The notes under the pieces: generated by a model | The model's input: the letters and a program-made list of their open reading frames with translations, nothing else | Told to the model about the DNA's origin: nothing | Database searches by the model: none | DNA from: Pseudoalteromonas rubra | GTDB lineage: Bacteria; Pseudomonadota; Gammaproteobacteria; Enterobacterales; Alteromonadaceae | DNA length: 64,000 nt | Assembly (NCBI RefSeq): GCF_005887115.1 | Contig: NZ_PNCJ01000036.1 | Location: 36,697-100,696 of the forward strand | Direction of reading: 5' to 3' | In this document: positions 60,453 through 64,000 of the stretch, in pieces | How the letters are laid out: each line of letters starts with the position of its first letter | Numbering within the stretch: position 1 is the first letter of the stretch | Program-made: the position numbers and the translations under genes

Positions 60453-62090
60453 TTATTGTGTAGCAAATTCCTGAGTGATCTTACCCTCATCAAGCAATAC
60501 CGAATGCGGCGGATAAATCCGCGAAAATGATTTACTGTCTCTGGCAATGGTGAGTTCGATCCCCGGATGCATTAACTCGTTGATTTTGATCCGGCTCATC
60601 TTTAATAGCCTTGCCAGCTTGTGCTGTACCAGCTTCATATTGCGTTGATTACGTGCATAATGTTTGCTGAGTTGCTGCTCATTCACAGCCAGTTTACTGA
60701 GATAGGCGTCACGTTTAGTAGAAGCTGGCGCTTTCTGCGCTTTGATTTGGGCCCGTTTCAAGGCAAGGGTTTTATCGGTAAGGCGCTTTTCAAGATCTTT
60801 AAATTCTTGTTGTTTTTTCTTCAGCATATGCCAATCCTGCGCCAGCGCAATGCGCGTTCGGGTACCCGAAGGTGCACCCACTTCACCCGCTTCAATACGC
60901 ATGGCATCGTATACTGTACCGCCGATCAATTTACCTCTGGGCGTATCCCCTTTGCCGACCCGGATCATGCGCTTAGCTCTGAGATCGCAGTGTAATACCT
61001 GACGTTCAATCAACAGATCCTGCTCAGACTCAATATGGCAGTACTGTGCATAACCAATGGAAACGGTGCGTTTTGCTTTTATACAACAACTGAAGTCTTC
61101 GCCTTCTTCGCGTTTACGACCTATCACGCCCAGCATAACTGTCACCGCGCCATTGCTTTCAAGGTGTGCAGATTCAACAAAGCCAATCACGGTGATATCG
61201 CCAGACGCTTTAATTTTCATGCCGTCTTTAACATCACCACTGACGATCACACTGCCATCAAACTCAATGTGACCCGTCGTTACATCCACCTGGTCATAAC
61301 ACAGTACGTCATCCACACGAATACCGCGTGGGATAGCCACGGGCACCCCTTTGGAGTCAGCAATTAACAGGTTGGGATCATCGGGAGAGATTTTAGTGCC
61401 TTCCGGTACTTCCAGAGCAAAGTCTTTGCCCTGTTTGGGCTCAAGCACATCACCAAATACAGAATACCCTTCTTCGCCTGGCGTTGGCGGCACACGCTTC
61501 ATCAGCGGGCTACCCGGACTGACGGTAATGATGGCACCGAGGTCGCGCATATCAACCTTGCCACCGTCTTTTTGTTGCGGGCTTAAAACTCTGTCCTGCG
61601 CTGTCATACATAAACGGACAAATCTGGCGTCAGTGCCATCTTTGGCACGCTGACCATGGGCAACAATGCCACTATAGACACTACCAGGAGACTGCTCAAA
61701 CTGCTGACCTAAAAAAGTATCCAGTGCTTGCTTGCTGATCCCGCGTTTTACCCCAGCTGATTTTAGCGCTTCACGGGCCTGCTCCATGGTCACCATTTTG
61801 CCGCCCCGTGCTGTCGTCAGTCGAGCTTCGGCCATCATATTGTTGTCGTCGACCCGAATAGACAGCTCGGCGTCAACCGCCTTAGCTACAATTAAGGAAT
61901 CCTTTTCTCTATCATCCGACGGCGAAAACAACTGCCCGATATTGGCATGTATGATATCAAAGTCGGCATAAGGAGAGCTTTCCAGCGCTTCAACAAGCTG
62001 CGCGGAACTGGCCGGAAATCCGGTATTTGCAGGGTGTTCGTTAATTGTAACGTACCCTGACTCCTCATCAAAATGAAACAAAGACATCAC
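60453..62090 (-). CDS. FapA-family (DUF342) protein
   Basis: 545 residues. Characteristic layout: N-terminal alpha/beta part (to about 190), a central right-handed beta-helix with repeated short strands (GHIEFDGSVIVSGDVKDGMKIKASGDITVIGFVESAHLESNGAVTV is the core, about 275-345), then a coiled-coil segment (QDWHMLKKKQQEFKDLEKRL, about 425-500) and a short C-terminal domain. Family members are called flagellar assembly protein A and have been linked to flagellar placement and sugar signalling in Vibrio (from memory). It could fit with motY next door, but a specific role is not proven. Confidence 0.85.
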   Translation of the reverse strand: MMSLFHFDEESGYVTINEHPANTGFPASSAQLVEALESSPYADFDIIHANIGQLFSPSDDREKDSLIVAKAVDAELSIRVDDNNMMAEARLTTARGGKMVTMEQAREALKSAGVKRGISKQALDTFLGQQFEQSPGSVYSGIVAHGQRAKDGTDARFVRLCMTAQDRVLSPQQKDGGKVDMRDLGAIITVSPGSPLMKRVPPTPGEEGYSVFGDVLEPKQGKDFALEVPEGTKISPDDPNLLIADSKGVPVAIPRGIRVDDVLCYDQVDVTTGHIEFDGSVIVSGDVKDGMKIKASGDITVIGFVESAHLESNGAVTVMLGVIGRKREEGEDFSCCIKAKRTVSIGYAQYCHIESEQDLLIERQVLHCDLRAKRMIRVGKGDTPRGKLIGGTVYDAMRIEAGEVGAPSGTRTRIALAQDWHMLKKKQQEFKDLEKRLTDKTLALKRAQIKAQKAPASTKRDAYLSKLAVNEQQLSKHYARNQRNMKLVQHKLARLLKMSRIKINELMHPGIELTIARDSKSFSRIYPPHSVLLDEGKITQEFATQ

Positions 62091-62618
62091 TTACTTCCCG
62101 AAAATTATGCATGATGTTATTAAATTTATTATGCACTACCAGGTCTATACATAGGGCTAGGGCCGCTGCGTAACCTCTAATACTGTATTGCATCCTTGCT
62201 GACAATCTGTATAGAGTCTAAACAGAAAACAGCCTGTTATGCCGTCGCCATAAAAGCACGCATGCGTTTTAGTGCGCCAACATCAAGTCCCATCATTTTA
62301 CAGTTGTACCTATTTATGCAAGCTGTTCTTGGCAAACAACAAAAATAATTTGGAAAAAATACAACCAAAGTGCTATATTTCCCATAATCTAAGATGCAGC
62401 CAAAATTCGAACCTAGCTAAAACGGGTACGAACCGGTCAAACTGACTTACAGCGACAAGTTAAAACAACCATCGCCTTGCCTTATTTGAGCACAACCTTC
62501 CCTAATTGTTAAGCCCAACCAGTCGCTCAACTACACAAAATATAAACGATTGTAAATGAGACTTGAGTATAAAACCGCCAAGTAGTTCTTATCACTGTAC
62601 TTATCGGCAAACTTAGCT
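62091..62618. other. Gene-free stretch upstream of ssrA
   Basis: 528 bp between the fapA start and the ssrA promoter. It should contain the fapA promoter. No gene was found. It includes AAAAGCACGCATGCGTTTT (62251-62269), an imperfect palindrome, and two AT-rich tracts near 62340 and 62530. Confidence 0.5.
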
Positions 62619-62647
62619 TGAGCTTTAGGGATTTTATTGGGTATAAT
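62619..62647 (+). promoter_or_regulatory. Sigma-70 promoter of ssrA
   Basis: TTGAGC (62619-62624), a 17-bp spacer, then a perfect TATAAT (62642-62647). Transcription would begin near 62654, about 20 nt before mature tmRNA; this leader fits removal by RNase P. Confidence 0.85.
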
Positions 62648-62674
62648 CACACTTACTGACTGAAAGAGATTTCA

Positions 62675-63031
62675 GGGGCTGATTAGGATTCGACAGGATT
62701 CATGAAGCCTGAGGTGCATGTCGAGGGGCGGTTGGCCTCGTAAAAAAGCCGCATTTAAAGTAATCGCAAACGACGATAACTACGCTCTAGCGGCATAATA
62801 GCCCGCTAGCACTCCTCCATGAAATGCTTGTGGTTCTGGTTCTGGAGTGTCACCCTACACAAGATCGCTACGGAAACCCTGGCCGGGGTTGAAGGGCTAA
62901 AACTAAGCGGCCTCGCCTTTACTTATCGTGTTCGTCCGAGACTTAAAGGTTAACCAAAAGACGATACTAAACATGTAGGACCGAAGGTCGACGCTTTCTG
63001 GACGGGGGTTCAAATCCCCCCAGCTCCACCA
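62675..63031 (+). ncRNA. ssrA: Transfer-messenger RNA (tmRNA)
   Basis: 357 nt. Rescues stalled ribosomes with SmpB. 5' end GGGGCTGATTAGGATTCGACAGGATT and 3' end GGACGGGGGTTCAAATCCCCCCAGCTCCACCA form the alanyl acceptor with its G-U pair and encoded CCA. The tag frame starts at GCA 62766 and ends at TAA 62796, with a second stop codon TAG just after: ANDDNYALAA (E. coli has ANDENYALAA). Pseudoknot regions lie between. The 3' end (about 63009-63031) is the likely attachment site of the element that begins beyond it. Confidence 0.98.
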
Positions 63032-63037
63032 ATAAAT

Positions 63038-63066
63038 AAGCCTCCGCATTTGCGGGGGCTTTTTTT
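63038..63066 (+). terminator. Rho-independent terminator of ssrA
   Basis: AAGCCTCCGCA-TT-TGCGGGGGCTT with a run of seven T, 7 nt after mature tmRNA. One G-T pair in an 11-bp stem. Confidence 0.9.
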
Positions 63067-63196
63067 ATGGGTTTTCCAGTAGGAGCTCTGCACAATGCAA
63101 GACCTGACCCTAAAGCCCGACAGACAGGGTTCCATATAACAAAAACTTCTTTAATTTATATTTGAAAGTTGATAAAGGTATAATAACTGCGTACTC

Positions 63197-63250
63197 AGCA
63201 AGGATCTAATGGTGCGTCCCATCACACTTACAGCCTGTTGAATCCTTGCT
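63197..63250. repeat. 9-bp inverted repeat in front of the integrase gene
   Basis: AGCAAGGAT (63197-63205) and ATCCTTGCT (63242-63250) are exact complements 36 nt apart, 25 bp before the integrase ATG. May be an operator or a recombinase arm site. Confidence 0.5.
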
Positions 63251-63274
63251 AATCTATTTATACGTAACGGGAAA

Positions 63275-63955
63275 ATGGATTATGCCAACTTTCAAATAAA
63301 AGTTAACAAGCTCAAAAATTTGAGATGTTTTAAAAGACTGCGAATGCCCAAAAGTAACAACAGCAACCATCCTAAACGGGGCTCTTCGATCAAAGTTCAG
63401 CCCATCCGAACACGCCAAGCAATCAACACCATCAAAGCCCATTTAAAGCATCAACCCAGAAACCTTTGCTTATTTACCCTTGGCATCAACACGGCCTATA
63501 GGGCCAATGAATTACTATCACTCACCATAGGGCAAGTCGTACATCTGCAAGCGGGTGAATACTTAGAGCTTAAACAATCCAAAAACAAACAGTACCGCCC
63601 TATCACGTTAAACACCTCAGCCATCACCGCAATACAAAGTTGGCTAGAACACCACCTAAACCGCTTAGACCCCTCCGCCCCTTTATTTGTGTCATTCCGA
63701 AGACTTAGGAAGCCACTCACAGTGCCAGCGTTAAATCGGCTGGTTAAAAGCTGGTGCGAGCATGCAAAACTCAATGGAAACTTTGGCTCACACACGCTCA
63801 GAAAAACATGGGGGTATCATCAACGCATCGAAAATCATGTGTCAGTAGCACTGCTAATGCGTGCATTTCGCCACGCGACCGAAGCCCAAACCTTAGACTA
63901 CCTTGGCATCATCCCCGATGAGATCAAGGATACGTATTTAACGCTAGAGCTGTAA
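63275..63955 (+). CDS. Tyrosine recombinase (integrase) at the ssrA site
   Basis: 226 residues. All catalytic residues are in order: R76 in TAYRANELLSL, K104 in the KQSKNKQYRPI beta-strand region, H173 and R176 in SHTLRKTWGYH, H200 in FRHATEA, and nucleophile Y209 in LDYLGI. It is nearly catalytic domain only; just some 40 basic residues stand before it, so the usual arm-binding and core-binding domains are absent, as in FimB/FimE-sized recombinases. ATG 63344 (MPKSNNSNHPKRG) is another possible start. It lies 244 bp after ssrA, a classic integration site, and probably belongs to an island continuing past the window. Confidence 0.85.
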   Translation: MDYANFQIKVNKLKNLRCFKRLRMPKSNNSNHPKRGSSIKVQPIRTRQAINTIKAHLKHQPRNLCLFTLGINTAYRANELLSLTIGQVVHLQAGEYLELKQSKNKQYRPITLNTSAITAIQSWLEHHLNRLDPSAPLFVSFRRLRKPLTVPALNRLVKSWCEHAKLNGNFGSHTLRKTWGYHQRIENHVSVALLMRAFRHATEAQTLDYLGIIPDEIKDTYLTLEL

Positions 63956-64000
63956 GAATTCGATCAGGCTAATGGTTGGAACTGTTGTGATTCAATAAAA

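Noticed and set aside
1..64000. CRISPR arrays, complete insertion sequences, rRNA genes, replication origin
   Set aside because: No regularly spaced repeats, transposase genes, rRNA sequences or DnaA-box clusters were seen.

Overview
The window reads as a chromosomal segment of a marine gammaproteobacterium of the Alteromonadales, most likely Pseudoalteromonas. The evidence is the gene content and order (rlmE-ftsH-folP-glmM-tpiA-secG-tRNALeu; uvrY-uvrC-pgsA-tRNA array; rnfH-ratA / smpB; motY next to rnt; fabB divergent from mnmC), the moderate GC content and the many two-component and ABC export genes. The genus is an inference from memory of gene neighbourhoods; no search was run.

Region 1-11.3 kb is an accessory-looking envelope/export locus. 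A leftward ABC transporter (FtsX-type permease, cut by the window edge, plus ATPase) faces a rightward operon: membrane-fusion protein, LolD/MacB-type ATPase, two FtsX-type permeases, NtrC-like sigma-54 response regulator, membrane histidine kinase and an LPP20-like lipoprotein. The 269-bp divergent gap holds a good sigma-54 promoter and, upstream of it, a cluster of CTGTCCG repeats that looks like an enhancer for the operon's own regulator. The system appears self-contained and autoregulated.

Region 11.3-17 kb: a leftward tRNA array (Gly-Cys-Leu-Gly-Leu-Gly-Cys) with two degenerate 5'-half tRNA-Gly relics and its own stringent-type promoter, then pgsA, uvrC, uvrY and a dicarboxylate/amino-acid symporter. 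A perfect 16-bp inverted repeat lies between symporter and uvrY. Region 17-27 kb: a DUF5916 outer-membrane-like protein, cysK, a periplasmic binding protein, divergent queE/queC, a PspB-like small membrane protein, rimK-like ligase and helD. Region 27-34 kb: two tRNA-Leu(GAG), secG, tpiA, glmM, folP, ftsH and rlmE, with yhbY divergent. Region 34-40 kb: a serine-hydrolase/beta-lactamase-family protein, a lipoprotein, an RstA/RstB-like two-component pair and an NSS-family sodium symporter.

Region 40-46 kb carries central carbon genes (zwf-pgl, pgi) with a divergent LacI-family regulator and a LacI-type operator in the pgi/lacI gap. Region 46-54 kb: an unusual three-part protein (cysteine desulfurase + metal-site-less persulfide-dioxygenase-like domain + rhodanese) near a TusA-like protein and a PerM-type membrane protein, suggesting a dedicated sulfur relay; then an unknown protein, bepA, an ArsC/YfgD protein, a WrbA-like flavoprotein and a DUF2069 membrane protein. 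Region 53.7-62 kb: rnfH-ratA, smpB, fabB (with a FabR-like palindrome upstream), mnmC, motY, rnt and a FapA/DUF342 protein. The window closes with ssrA (tmRNA, tag ANDDNYALAA) and, immediately downstream, a small tyrosine recombinase, the probable edge of an integrative element that uses the 3' end of ssrA as attachment site.
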